Shown: in pieces, positions 6,811 to 14,384 of the stretch | How the letters are laid out: each line of letters begins with the position of its first letter | Numbering within the stretch: the first letter of the stretch is position 1 | Assembly: GCA_002425245.1 (NCBI GenBank) | Contig: DILW01000018.1 | Location: 1-23,076 of the forward strand | Length of the DNA stretch: 23,076 nt | Direction of reading: 5' to 3' | Source: Betaproteobacteria bacterium UBA5582 | GTDB lineage: Bacteria > Pseudomonadota > Gammaproteobacteria > Burkholderiales > Rhodocyclaceae | Made by a program: the position numbers and the translations under genes | Notes under the pieces: model-generated | Told to the model about the DNA's origin: nothing | The model's database searches: none | Seen by the model: the letters and a program-made list of their open reading frames with translations, nothing else

Positions 6811-7755
6811 ATGAACTTCGTCCGCAACCTGACCCTGCGCCAACTCCAGATTTTCGTCGTCGCCGCCCGTCACCTGAGCTACGCCCGCGCCGCCGAAGAA
6901 CTGCACCTGACGCCACCGGCAGTCTCCATGCAGCTCAAGCAACTGGAAGACAACGTCGGCCTGCCGCTGTTCGAGCGCATGGGCCGGGGCGTCGCCCTGA
7001 CCGGCGCCGGCGAACTGCTGGTACACCACGCGCTGCGTATCCTCGGAGAAATCAAGGATGCGGAATCCAGCCTGCAGGCGCTGGCCGGCGCTGAAACCGG
7101 GCAGATCTCGGTCGGCCTGGTGAGCACCGCCAAATACTTCATGCCGCGCATCCTGGCCCAGTTCACTCGCGCCCACCCGGGCATCGACGTCCAATTCACC
7201 GTCGGCAACCGCGAGCTGCTGCTGCAGAAACTTCAGGATAACGCCATCGACCTGGCCGTCATGGGGCGCATTCCGAGCGAAGTCGACGCCCACGGCGAAC
7301 CGTTGGCCAGGCATCCCTACGTATTGATCGCGCCGGCCGATCACCCGCTGCGCGAGGCCCGCCGCTTCGAACTGCACGAATTGCGTCAGGAAACCTTCCT
7401 GCTGCGTGAAGAAGGTTCAGGGTCGCGGCGGGTGGCCGAGGAGATGTTCAAGAATCATCTGTTCACCCCGGCGCGCACGATCAGCATGGGCAGCAACGAG
7501 ACAATCAAGCAGGCGGTGATGGCCGGCATGGGCGTCAGCCTGCTGTCCCTGCACACCCTGCCGCTGGAGCTCAAGACCGCCGAAATCAGCCTGCTCGACG
7601 TGATCGGCACACCGATCGAACGCACCTGGTACGTGGTGCACATGAACGCCAAACGCCTGATGCCGGCGTGCACGAACTTCCGGAATTTCCTGCTAGACGA
7701 GACAGCACCAGCGCTCGTCCAGGAGTTCGACCACTACCTGCCCCGGCTGACCTGA
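6811..7755 (+). CDS. cbbR: LysR-family regulator, probable CbbR
   Basis: LysR-type transcription factor of 314 residues. The N-terminal winged helix-turn-helix spans about residues 6-65 (LTLRQLQIFVVAARHLSYARAAEELHLTPPAVSMQLKQLEDNVGLPLFER), with a long linker helix behind it. The effector domain begins near GQISVGLVSTAKYFMPRILAQF, a wording typical of CbbR proteins. CbbR activates cbb operons in response to metabolites such as RuBP, phosphoenolpyruvate or NADPH, depending on the species. ATG 6811 is preferred because the MNF-VRNLTLRQL start lines up with the family; the frame is open back to ATG 6754. The gene lies downstream of cbbO and co-directional with it, not divergent from cbbM as is common. 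TTA-N8-TGA about 40 bases upstream could be an autoregulatory site, but this is weak. Confidence 0.85.
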   Translation: MNFVRNLTLRQLQIFVVAARHLSYARAAEELHLTPPAVSMQLKQLEDNVGLPLFERMGRGVALTGAGELLVHHALRILGEIKDAESSLQALAGAETGQISVGLVSTAKYFMPRILAQFTRAHPGIDVQFTVGNRELLLQKLQDNAIDLAVMGRIPSEVDAHGEPLARHPYVLIAPADHPLREARRFELHELRQETFLLREEGSGSRRVAEEMFKNHLFTPARTISMGSNETIKQAVMAGMGVSLLSLHTLPLELKTAEISLLDVIGTPIERTWYVVHMNAKRLMPACTNFRNFLLDETAPALVQEFDHYLPRLT

Positions 7756-7785
7756 AGCGACAGCAGCAAAAACGAAGCACCAATG

Positions 7786-7815
7786 AAAAACGGCCACTCC
7801 GAAGAGTGGCCGTTT
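7786..7815. terminator. Bidirectional terminator between cbbR and porin
   Basis: AAACGGCCACTC (7788-7799), loop CGAA and GAGTGGCCGTTT (7804-7815) form a perfect 12-bp stem. It serves the convergent genes cbbR (plus) and porin (minus). The T-run is better on the minus strand (TTTTT, 7790-7786). A second small inverted repeat, TTCAG-TTT-CTGAA (7814-7826), abuts it. Confidence 0.88.
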
Positions 7816-7841
7816 CAGTTTCTGAACCTAGCTAGGCTAGA

Positions 7842-8960
7842 TTAGAAGGAGTGACGCAGACCAACGTTCAGGCCGCTGGTGTAGTTGCCGAGCAGGGCAC
7901 CACCGGTACCGGCGACGGAGAACTCACCCTTGGCGTTGGTGTTGGTGCTCAGCTTGGCGTACGAAGCGTACACGTTGGTGCGCTTGGACAGGGAGTAGGT
8001 GGCACCCAGGGACCACTTGCTGACCTTGTCGCCGTCCAGGGCGGCCACATCGCCGTCAGACTTCAGACGGGTGTAGGAAGCCATGACATTGACAGCGCCG
8101 ATCGGAGCGGAAACACCAACCATCCACTTCTTGTCCTTGTGATCCAGAGCGCCGACTTCGTCACGGGTCTGACCGTACAGGGCGTGCAGCTTGGCAGCGC
8201 CGAAGTCATAGGTACCACCCAGGTCGTAAACACGGGATTCAGCATTCAGCAGCTCGTTCTTGACTTTGTGGTAGTTCAGACCGACGAACACCGGGCCAGC
8301 GGCGAAGTTCGGGTTGATCGCCCAAACCTTAGTATTGGCGCTCTTGGCACCCTTCAGGGTGAGGACTTCATCGCCCAGGGCATCAATGGTGTAGCCGGCG
8401 ATGACGTTGAAGCCACCGAAGGTCGGGGAGACGTAGGCAGCCAGGTTGTTCAGGCGGATTGCGCCGGCGGTACCAACGGCGGTATCGATCAGACGACCGG
8501 TAGCCATGGTATAGATGCCGCGACCGTAGGACACGTCACCCGAGGTGCCGGTGCCGAACGGATCAACCTTGGTGACCAGGCCGAATTGCGGGGTGTATTG
8601 ACGACCGAAGGCGGCGGTACCGAAGTTGCCGGCCAGGGCGGCGAAGGCTTGACGACCGAAGATGCGGCCACCTTGACCCAGGGTGCCCTGGTCGAGGTTG
8701 AAACCGTTTTCCAGAACGAAGACAGCCTTCAGGCCGTTGCCCAGATCTTCCGTGCCACGGAAGCCGATACGGCTGCCGGATTGCTGGCCGCTGTCCAGAC
8801 CGGTGCGGGCCTTCAGCTTGGCAGCCGGGTTCTTGGCTTCGGAGCCGGAAGCGTACTGGTAGCCGATGTCAGCGATACCGTAGATGGTGACGTTGGTTTG
8901 CGCGAAAGCAGCGGTGGAAGCCAGGCCGGCGACGGCCAGAGCGATAATCTTCTTTTGCAT
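7842..8960 (-). CDS. General outer-membrane porin (betaproteobacterial type)
   Basis: Trimeric 16-strand outer-membrane porin of the Gram-negative porin family common in Burkholderiales and Rhodocyclales, giving passive diffusion of small solutes. It has 372 residues. The signal peptide MQKKIIALAVAGLASTAAFA is cleaved after A20. The mature start QTNVTIYGIADIGYQYASGS is a classic first strand, and RIGFRGTEDLGNGLKAVFVLENGF is a family hallmark. The C-terminal residue is Phe (GLNVGLRHSF), the barrel-assembly signal. AAGGAG (8974-8969) lies 8 bases before the ATG. The gene is monocistronic: it is convergent with cbbR, shares a terminator with it, and has its own upstream region of about 200 bases. 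Such genes are usually highly expressed. Substrate preference cannot be read from the sequence. Confidence 0.95.
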   Translation of the reverse strand: MQKKIIALAVAGLASTAAFAQTNVTIYGIADIGYQYASGSEAKNPAAKLKARTGLDSGQQSGSRIGFRGTEDLGNGLKAVFVLENGFNLDQGTLGQGGRIFGRQAFAALAGNFGTAAFGRQYTPQFGLVTKVDPFGTGTSGDVSYGRGIYTMATGRLIDTAVGTAGAIRLNNLAAYVSPTFGGFNVIAGYTIDALGDEVLTLKGAKSANTKVWAINPNFAAGPVFVGLNYHKVKNELLNAESRVYDLGGTYDFGAAKLHALYGQTRDEVGALDHKDKKWMVGVSAPIGAVNVMASYTRLKSDGDVAALDGDKVSKWSLGATYSLSKRTNVYASYAKLSTNTNAKGEFSVAGTGGALLGNYTSGLNVGLRHSF

Positions 8961-9099
8961 CAGAAAATCTCCTTAGTGGTTAGTTTTTGACCGGCGCCTT
9001 GCGGAACCGGCCAAGCTTTACCTCTCGGATCGAGAAGTTGAAGGGCATTGTGATGGTCGGGTGTGACAGCGGCAAGACTTAATCCCCTCGCTGGGTGAG

Positions 9100-9131
9100 A
9101 CATTGTCACAATGTGTTGCTTCGATGCAACA
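9100..9131. promoter_or_regulatory. Two abutting inverted repeats upstream of the porin gene
   Basis: ACATTG-TCA-CAATGT (9100-9114) is a perfect palindrome with a 3-base centre. It is followed with one shared base by TGTTGC-TTCGAT-GCAACA (9114-9131). They lie 140-170 bases upstream of the porin start and 36 or more bases after the trpC stop. Neither is followed by a T-run, so the second is at best a weak trpC terminator. The first looks like a dimeric operator. No regulator can be assigned. Confidence 0.4.
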
Positions 9132-9166
9132 GCACGAAACAAGCACTACGTCATACCCCCACGAGT

Positions 9167-9955
9167 TCAGCAAAACAATCCTGCAAGTGCCTCACCAGGC
9201 TCGTCAGCCCGCATGAATGCTTCGCCAACCAGGAAGGCGTTGACGCTGTGCGCGCGCATCATGGAGACGTCTTCCGCCTTCAGAATACCGCTTTCGGTGA
9301 CCACGACACGCCCCTGCGGAATACGTCCAAGCAGGCCGAGGGTGGTGTCGAGGCTGACCTCGAAGGTGCGCAGGTTGCGGTTATTGATGCCGAGCAATGG
9401 CGTCTGCAACTGCAGCGCGGCGTCGAGTTCCTCGCCGTTGTGCACTTCGACCAGCACGGCCATGCCGTAGTCCATGGCCTGGCGCTCCAGTGCCTGCATT
9501 TCCGGCAGGCTGAGCGCAGCGGCAATGAGCAGGATGGCGTCGGCGCCCATGGCGCGGGCTTCGGCAACCTGGTAGGCATCGACGATGAAGTCCTTGCGCA
9601 GCACCGGCAGGGTGCAGGCGGCGCGGGCGGCCTGAAGGTATTCAGGGGCACCCTGGAAATACTGGCGATCGGTCAGCACCGACAGGCAGGCGGCGCCGTG
9701 CTCGGCGTAGCTGCGGGCGATGTCGGCTGGCCGGAAATCGGCACGGATGACGCCCTTCGACGGGCTGGCCTTCTTGATTTCGGCGATCACGGCAGCTTGG
9801 CCGCAGGCAAGCTTGGCGCGGATGGCGCCGACGAAATCGCGCGGCGCGGCTTGTTGCGCGGCTTCGGCCTCAAGGGTGGCAAGGGATTTGACGGCCAGGC
9901 CGGCGGCGATTTCTTCGCGCTTGGTGGCGATGATCTTGTTCAGGATGTCGCTCAT
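9167..9955 (-). CDS. trpC: Indole-3-glycerol-phosphate synthase
   Basis: Cytoplasmic TIM-barrel enzyme that closes the indole ring of tryptophan from carboxyphenylamino-deoxyribulose phosphate. It has 262 residues. Catalytic residues are visible: E59 and K61 in AEIKKASPSKG, K121 in LRKDF, E170 in VEVHN, N191 in GINNRNL and E221 in VTESGI. It is monofunctional: no TrpF domain is fused. Its ATG overlaps the trpD stop by 4 bases (ATGA, 9955-9952), so it is probably translationally coupled. It is the last gene of the trp operon here. Confidence 0.97.
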   Translation of the reverse strand: MSDILNKIIATKREEIAAGLAVKSLATLEAEAAQQAAPRDFVGAIRAKLACGQAAVIAEIKKASPSKGVIRADFRPADIARSYAEHGAACLSVLTDRQYFQGAPEYLQAARAACTLPVLRKDFIVDAYQVAEARAMGADAILLIAAALSLPEMQALERQAMDYGMAVLVEVHNGEELDAALQLQTPLLGINNRNLRTFEVSLDTTLGLLGRIPQGRVVVTESGILKAEDVSMMRAHSVNAFLVGEAFMRADEPGEALAGLFC

Positions 9956-10980
9956 GCGGCCCCCAGGCGTTGCGTGGATTCGACGAACTGCGCCAGCTTG
10001 GCCCGCGCCGCGCCGCTGGCGATGGCCTCGCGCGCCTTGGCGATGCCGTCGCCGATGCTGGCGGCAGCGTTGGCGACGTAGAGCGCGGCACCGGCGTTCA
10101 GACAGACAATCTCGCGGGCGGCGCCCGGCTGATTGTCGAGGGCGGCGAGCATCATCGCCTTCGACTCGTCGGCGCTGCCGACGCGCAGGTTTCTAAGCGA
10201 CATCATCTGCAGACCGAAGTCTTCCGGGTGCACTTCGTATTCGCGGACTTCGCCGTCCTTCAACTCACCGATCAGCGTCGTCGCGCCGAGCGAGATTTCG
10301 TCGAGATTGTCCTTGCCATGCACCACCAGCACGCGCTCGGCGCCGAGGCGCTGCATGACGCGCACCTGGATGCCGACCAGGTCGGGATGGAAGACACCCA
10401 TCAGCGTGTTCGGCGCGGCGGCCGGGTTGGTCAGCGGACCGAGGATGTTGAAGATGGTGCGCACGCCCATTTCGCGGCGTACCGGCGCGACGTGCTTCAT
10501 CGCGCTGTGGTGGTTGGGCGCGAACATGAAACCGATGCCGCACTGCTCAATGCACTCGGCGACCTTTTCCGGCGACAGGTTGATGTTGGCGCCGAGCGCT
10601 TCGAGCACGTCGGCGCTGCCCGAGCTCGACGACACGCTGCGCCCGCCGTGCTTGGCGACCTTGGCGCCGGCCGCGGCGGCGACGAAGATCGAGGTAGTGG
10701 AAATATTGAAGCTGTGCGCGGCGTCGCCGCCGGTACCGACGATATCGACGAAGTGCTTGTCGTAGGGCACCTTGACCGGCGTCGCCAGCTCGCGCATGAC
10801 GCTGGCGGCGGCGGCGATCTCGCCGATGGTTTCCTTCTTGACGCGCAGTCCGGTGATGATGGCGGCGATCATCACCGGCGAGACTTCGCCGCTCATGATC
10901 TGGCGCATCAGCGAGACCATTTCGTCGTGGAAGATTTCGCGATGCTCGATGACGCGCTGGAGGGCGGCTTGCGGGGTCAT
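9952..10980 (-). CDS. trpD: Anthranilate phosphoribosyltransferase
   Basis: Transfers the phosphoribosyl group of PRPP to anthranilate, the second dedicated step of tryptophan synthesis. It has 342 residues, the usual length. The helical N-terminal domain is followed by GTGGD (82-86), which binds PRPP, then NISTTS and KHGGR (110-114) and later VHGKDNLDE for the metal site. The frame is open upstream into trpG. The start at 10980 is chosen because it begins with the family's MTPQAALQRVIEHREIF and overlaps the trpG stop by 4 bases (ATGA). It is separate from trpG, not fused as in enteric bacteria. Confidence 0.97.
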   Translation of the reverse strand: MTPQAALQRVIEHREIFHDEMVSLMRQIMSGEVSPVMIAAIITGLRVKKETIGEIAAAASVMRELATPVKVPYDKHFVDIVGTGGDAAHSFNISTTSIFVAAAAGAKVAKHGGRSVSSSSGSADVLEALGANINLSPEKVAECIEQCGIGFMFAPNHHSAMKHVAPVRREMGVRTIFNILGPLTNPAAAPNTLMGVFHPDLVGIQVRVMQRLGAERVLVVHGKDNLDEISLGATTLIGELKDGEVREYEVHPEDFGLQMMSLRNLRVGSADESKAMMLAALDNQPGAAREIVCLNAGAALYVANAAASIGDGIAKAREAIASGAARAKLAQFVESTQRLGAA

Positions 10981-11549
10981 TGCTTGTGCTCCTCGAGGAA
11001 GTTGTTGAGCAGGTCGTGACCGCGCTCGGTCAGGATCGATTCCGGGTGGAACTGGACGCCTTCGACGGCCAGCGTCTTGTGGCGCACGCCCATGATCTCG
11101 CCGTCCTCGGTCCACGCCGTGATGTCGAGACAATCGGGCAGGCTGGCGCGCTCGATGGCCAGCGAGTGGTAGCGGGTGCAGGTCAGCGGATTGGGCAGGT
11201 TGCGGAAGACACCCTCGTTCTTGTGGTGTACCGGCGATACCTTGCCGTGCATCAGCGTCCTGGCGTGCACGATGCGCCCGCCGAAGGCTTCGCCAATCGA
11301 CTGGTGGCCGAGGCAGACGCCGAGCAGCGGAATCTTGCCGGCGAACTCCTTGATCGCCGCCAGCGACACCCCGGCCTGGGCCGGCGCGCAGGGGCCGGGC
11401 GAAATGACCAGGTAGTCGGGCTTGAGACGGGCGATCTCGGCCAGCGTGATGGCGTCGTTGCGGAAGACTTTCACCTCCTGGCCAAGTTCGCCGAAATACT
11501 GGACCAGGTTGTAGGTGAAGCTGTCGTAGTTGTCGATCATCAATAACAT
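10977..11549 (-). CDS. trpG: Anthranilate synthase glutamine amidotransferase subunit
   Basis: Class I glutamine amidotransferase that supplies ammonia to TrpE; the same subunit often also serves para-aminobenzoate synthesis (PabA role), which is possible here. It has 190 residues with the triad C79 (LLGVCLGHQSIG), H168 and E170 (VQFHPES). The oxyanion region is ISPGPCAP. A GGGAG ribosome site lies just upstream, and the start is 10 bases after the trpE stop. The stop overlaps trpD by 4 bases. Confidence 0.96.
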   Translation of the reverse strand: MLLMIDNYDSFTYNLVQYFGELGQEVKVFRNDAITLAEIARLKPDYLVISPGPCAPAQAGVSLAAIKEFAGKIPLLGVCLGHQSIGEAFGGRIVHARTLMHGKVSPVHHKNEGVFRNLPNPLTCTRYHSLAIERASLPDCLDITAWTEDGEIMGVRHKTLAVEGVQFHPESILTERGHDLLNNFLEEHKQ

Positions 11550-11559
11550 GGCTGCTCCC

Positions 11560-13035
11560 TCAATCCATCCGCGTGTTCAGGCCCTGCTCGGCCAGTTCGG
11601 CGGCGCGCAGCACGGCGCGCGCCTTGTTCCGGGTCTCTTCCCATTCGGAATGCGGATCGGAGTCGGCGACGATGCCGGCGCCGGCCTGGACGTGCAGCTT
11701 GCCGTCCTTGACCACGGCGGTGCGGATGGCGATGGCCAGGTCCATGTCGCCGTTGAAGCCGAGGTAACCGACCGAGCCGGCGTAGATGCCGCGCTTGACC
11801 GGTTCCAGTTCGTCGATGATTTCCATCGCCCGCACCTTGGGCGCTCCCGACACGGTACCGGCCGGGAAGGTTGCCTTGAGCACGTCGACCGCATCGAGGC
11901 CTTTCTCCAGCCGGCCTTCGACGTTGGAGACGATGTGCATCACGTGCGAGTAGCGTTCGATGACCATGCGCTCGGTCAGCTTGACGCTGCCGATCCTGGC
12001 GACGCGACCGCAATCGTTGCGACCGAGATCGAGCAACTGGGTGTGCTCGGCCAGCTCCTTGGCGTCCGACAACAGGTCTTCGGCCAGCGCCGCATCCTCT
12101 TCCGGCGAGGCGCCGCGCTTGCGGGTGCCGGCAATCGGCCGGACGGTAACGCGGTCGCCTTCCAGCCGCACCAGGATTTCCGGCGAGGCGCCGACGACGT
12201 GGTAGTCCTCGAAGTCGAAATAGAACATGTAGGGCGACGGGTTGAGGCTGCGCAACGTCCGGTACAGCGCCAGCGGGCTGGCGTGGAAGGGCTTGGTCAT
12301 GCGCTGCGACAGCACCACCTGCATGATGTCGCCTTCGGTGATGTAGTCCTTGGCTTTCTTCACCGCCTGCTTGAACGCCGCCTCGCCGAACACCGACACC
12401 GCCGGTTCCGAGTGCGCCGGCTTTTCGGCGGGAATGGTCACCGGCTGGCGCAACCTGGCCAGCAGTTCCTTGAGCCGGGCGCGCGCCTTCTGGTAAGCAC
12501 CAGGGAAACCGGGTTCGGCATAGACGATCAGCGTCAGCTTGCCGGACAGGTTGTCGACGACGGCGATTTCCTCGGACAGCAGCAACTGGATGTCGGGCGT
12601 GCCGATTTCGTCCGGGCGCTGAGTCTTGGTCAGCTTGGTCTCGATGTAGCGGATTGTGTCGTAGCCGAAGCAGCCGACCAGTCCGCCGAGGAAGCGCGGC
12701 AGGCCGGTCGCCTCGGGCGCCCGGAAGCGCTTCATGTAGCTGTCGATGAAATCGAGCGGGTTCGCGTCGTGCTCGCGTTCGGCAATGCGGTTGCCGGTGA
12801 GCACCAGCACCTCGTGGCCGGTGACCACGATGCGCGTCGGCGACGCCAGGCCGATGATGGAATAGCGGCCAAAGCGTTCGCCGCCCTGCACCGATTCGAG
12901 CAGGTAGGTGAACGGCCCGTTGGCGAGCTTCAGGTAGATCGACAGCGGCGTGTCGAGATCGGCAAACGTTTCCAGCGTGACGGGAATACGGTTGTAGCCT
13001 TGCGCGGCGAGCGCGTTGAATTCGGTTTCGGTCAT
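11560..13035 (-). CDS. trpE: Anthranilate synthase component I
   Basis: Converts chorismate plus ammonia (from TrpG) to anthranilate, the committed step of tryptophan synthesis and normally feedback-inhibited by Trp. It has 491 residues from ATG 13035. The N-terminal regulatory domain contains LLESVQGGERFGRYSIIGL, whose LLES element is part of the Trp-binding site. The chorismate-binding domain has the usual blocks DIMQVVLSQRM, PSPYMFYFDF, RPIAGTRKRG, DLGRNDCGRVARIGSV, FPAGTVSGAPKVRAMEII and AGAGIVADSDP. GAGGT lies 5 bases before this ATG; the longer open frame to 13137 crosses the leader region and is rejected. It is first in trpE-trpG-trpD-trpC. Confidence 0.97.
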   Translation of the reverse strand: MTETEFNALAAQGYNRIPVTLETFADLDTPLSIYLKLANGPFTYLLESVQGGERFGRYSIIGLASPTRIVVTGHEVLVLTGNRIAEREHDANPLDFIDSYMKRFRAPEATGLPRFLGGLVGCFGYDTIRYIETKLTKTQRPDEIGTPDIQLLLSEEIAVVDNLSGKLTLIVYAEPGFPGAYQKARARLKELLARLRQPVTIPAEKPAHSEPAVSVFGEAAFKQAVKKAKDYITEGDIMQVVLSQRMTKPFHASPLALYRTLRSLNPSPYMFYFDFEDYHVVGASPEILVRLEGDRVTVRPIAGTRKRGASPEEDAALAEDLLSDAKELAEHTQLLDLGRNDCGRVARIGSVKLTERMVIERYSHVMHIVSNVEGRLEKGLDAVDVLKATFPAGTVSGAPKVRAMEIIDELEPVKRGIYAGSVGYLGFNGDMDLAIAIRTAVVKDGKLHVQAGAGIVADSDPHSEWEETRNKARAVLRAAELAEQGLNTRMD

Positions 13036-13115
13036 GGGATACCTCGGGTACGACAACGATGACGGGGTGCTGCAACTGGGTGCGCCGACAGACTCGGCGC
13101 CAGACGGGCGAGAGA
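13036..13115 (-). promoter_or_regulatory. Candidate trp attenuator structures between leader and trpE
   Basis: On the minus strand GCGCCGA-GTCTG-TCGGCGC (13100-13082) is a perfect 7-bp hairpin. Its first arm can instead pair over 8 bp (one G-U) with TTGGCGCC inside the leader peptide codons (13137-13130), so the two folds exclude each other. A further hairpin GGCGCC-CCT-GGCGTC lies inside the leader (13135-13121). There is no U-run after the hairpin, so a classical intrinsic terminator is not present; Rho-dependent or translational control would be needed. The structures were drawn by eye and no energies were computed. Confidence 0.45.
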
Positions 13116-13172
13116 TTATGGACGCCAGGGGCGCCAACGAAGCTCGATGATCCAGTTGCGGGAAGCAGTCAT
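13116..13172 (-). CDS. trpL: Putative trp leader peptide (three Trp codons)
   Basis: Open frame of 18 codons encoding MTASRNWIIELRWRPWRP between the candidate trp promoter and trpE. Trp is residue 7, 13 and 16: three of 18 for a residue that averages near one in 100 in proteins. Position, size, strand and Trp content are those of a trp leader peptide, whose translation senses charged tRNA-Trp. Caveats: no Shine-Dalgarno is visible before the ATG, the Trp codons are not adjacent, and the downstream hairpin lacks a U-run. It could be a chance frame, but the distance to the promoter (about 43 bases) fits well. Confidence 0.6.
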   Translation of the reverse strand: MTASRNWIIELRWRPWRP

Positions 13173-13221
13173 TTGTCGTGAGGTGTAGAGAAGGCCCGGC
13201 CGGAGGCGACGGGTGGAGCGC

Positions 13222-13251
13222 AGTCTAGCGCATGCGCTTTGCCGCTGTCCA
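13222..13251 (-). promoter_or_regulatory. Candidate promoter of the trp operon
   Basis: On the minus strand TGGACA (13251-13246; 5 of 6 bases to TTGACA) is separated by 18 bases from TAGACT (13227-13222; 4 of 6 to TATAAT). It starts 12 bases after the rpe stop, so trp transcription is likely independent of rpe. The predicted start near 13215 gives a leader of about 180 bases before trpE, similar in size to known trp leaders. Confidence 0.55.
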
Positions 13252-13263
13252 CCCGGCGCCGCC

Positions 13264-13965
13264 TCAAACCTTGGCCAGTTCGCCACGCAGGGCGGCGATG
13301 ATCGAGTCGTAACGGTGCGCGTCGCTGTCGTTGCCGGCGCCATAGACAGCCGAACCGGCGACGAAGGCATCGACGCCGGAACGGGCGATTTCGGCGATGT
13401 TGGCGGTGTTGACCCCGCCGTCGATCTCGAGGCGGATGCGCCGGCCGCTGTCGCGCTCATAGGCATCGAGTTTGGCTCGCGCCGCGCGCGCCTTGGCCAG
13501 CGTGCCGGGGATGAACCTCTGGCCGCCGAAGCCGGGGTTGACGCTCATCAGCAGGACGACGTCGAGCTTGTCCATGACGTAGTCCATGTAATCGAGCGGC
13601 GTCGCCGGGTTGAAGACCAGGCCGGCCTGGCAGCCGGCATCGCGGATCAACGACAGCGTGCGGTCGATGTGCTCGGAGGCTTCCGGGTGGAAGGTGATGA
13701 TGTTGGCGCCGGCCTTGGCGAAATCGGGAACGATGCGATCGACCGGCTTGACCATCAGGTGCACGTCGATCGGCGCGTCGGTACAGGGGCGGATCGCCTC
13801 GCAGACGAGTGGTCCAATGGTCAGGTTGGGAACATAATGGTTGTCCATCACGTCGAAGTGAATCCAGTCGGCGCCGGCGGCGATGACGTTGGCCACTTCC
13901 TCGCCCAGCTTGGCGAAATTGGCGGACAGAATGCTCGGTGCGATGACGAAATCCCTGGCTGACAT
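13264..13965 (-). CDS. rpe: Ribulose-phosphate 3-epimerase
   Basis: TIM-barrel enzyme that interconverts ribulose 5-phosphate and xylulose 5-phosphate in the pentose phosphate pathway and the Calvin cycle, so it also serves the cbbM pathway nearby. It has 233 residues. S11 (APSILSANF), H36 and D38 (WIHFDVMD), H69 (DVHLMV) and D182 (EIDGGVN) are the expected substrate, metal and catalytic residues; SVNPGFGGQ is the phosphate loop. ATG 13965 begins the conserved MSARDFVIAPSIL; a longer frame to 13992 lacks support. It is divergent from apaG with 35 bases between. The gph gene that often follows rpe in betaproteobacteria is absent. Confidence 0.96.
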   Translation of the reverse strand: MSARDFVIAPSILSANFAKLGEEVANVIAAGADWIHFDVMDNHYVPNLTIGPLVCEAIRPCTDAPIDVHLMVKPVDRIVPDFAKAGANIITFHPEASEHIDRTLSLIRDAGCQAGLVFNPATPLDYMDYVMDKLDVVLLMSVNPGFGGQRFIPGTLAKARAARAKLDAYERDSGRRIRLEIDGGVNTANIAEIARSGVDAFVAGSAVYGAGNDSDAHRYDSIIAALRGELAKV

Positions 13966-14000
13966 GATGCTTCCCTGAAAACAAGAGACCAAATTATCCC

Positions 14001-14384
14001 ATGAGCGCCCCCGACAAGTACCGCATCGAAATCATCCCCACCCCGCAGTTCATTCCCGACCAGTCCGACCCCGACGACAACCGCTACGTCTTCGCCTACA
14101 CCATCGCCATCCGTAACGTCGGTAGCGTGCCGGCGCAACTGGTATCGCGCCACTGGATCATCACCGACGCCAACAACCAGGTGCAGGAAGTGCGCGGCCT
14201 CGGCGTCGTCGGCAAGCAGCCGCTGCTGCAACCGGGGGAGCGTTTCGAATACACCAGCGGCTCATCACTGACGACGCCGATCGGCACGATGAAGGGCAGC
14301 TACCAGATGGTGGCCGAGGACGGCACGCATTTCGACGCAGAGATTCCCGAGTTCGTCCTGGCGATACCGCGCGCGCTGCACTAA
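14001..14384 (+). CDS. apaG: ApaG-domain protein
   Basis: ApaG (DUF525) protein of 127 residues, the normal size. It has a fibronectin-III-like beta fold with the family core YVFAYTIAIRNVGSVPAQLVSRHWIITD, then GLGVVGKQPLLQPGERFEYTSG and PIGTMKGSYQM. The exact role is not settled; in enterics it has been linked to metal ions (Co2+/Mg2+ phenotypes) and lies beside apaH and ksgA, which are not here. It starts 35 bases from divergent rpe, and its stop overlaps the stop of the convergent hydrolase gene by 2 bases. Confidence 0.95.
   Translation: MSAPDKYRIEIIPTPQFIPDQSDPDDNRYVFAYTIAIRNVGSVPAQLVSRHWIITDANNQVQEVRGLGVVGKQPLLQPGERFEYTSGSSLTTPIGTMKGSYQMVAEDGTHFDAEIPEFVLAIPRALH

Noticed and set aside
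7851..8990. 379-codon plus-strand open frame antisense to the porin
   Set aside because: It has Gly/Val/Thr-rich low-complexity composition, no ribosome site and no motif, and the opposite strand encodes a complete porin with signal peptide and C-terminal Phe.
11530..13062. 510-codon plus-strand open frame antisense to trpE
   Set aside because: It is a shadow of trpE in the complementary frame; trpE has every family block on the minus strand.
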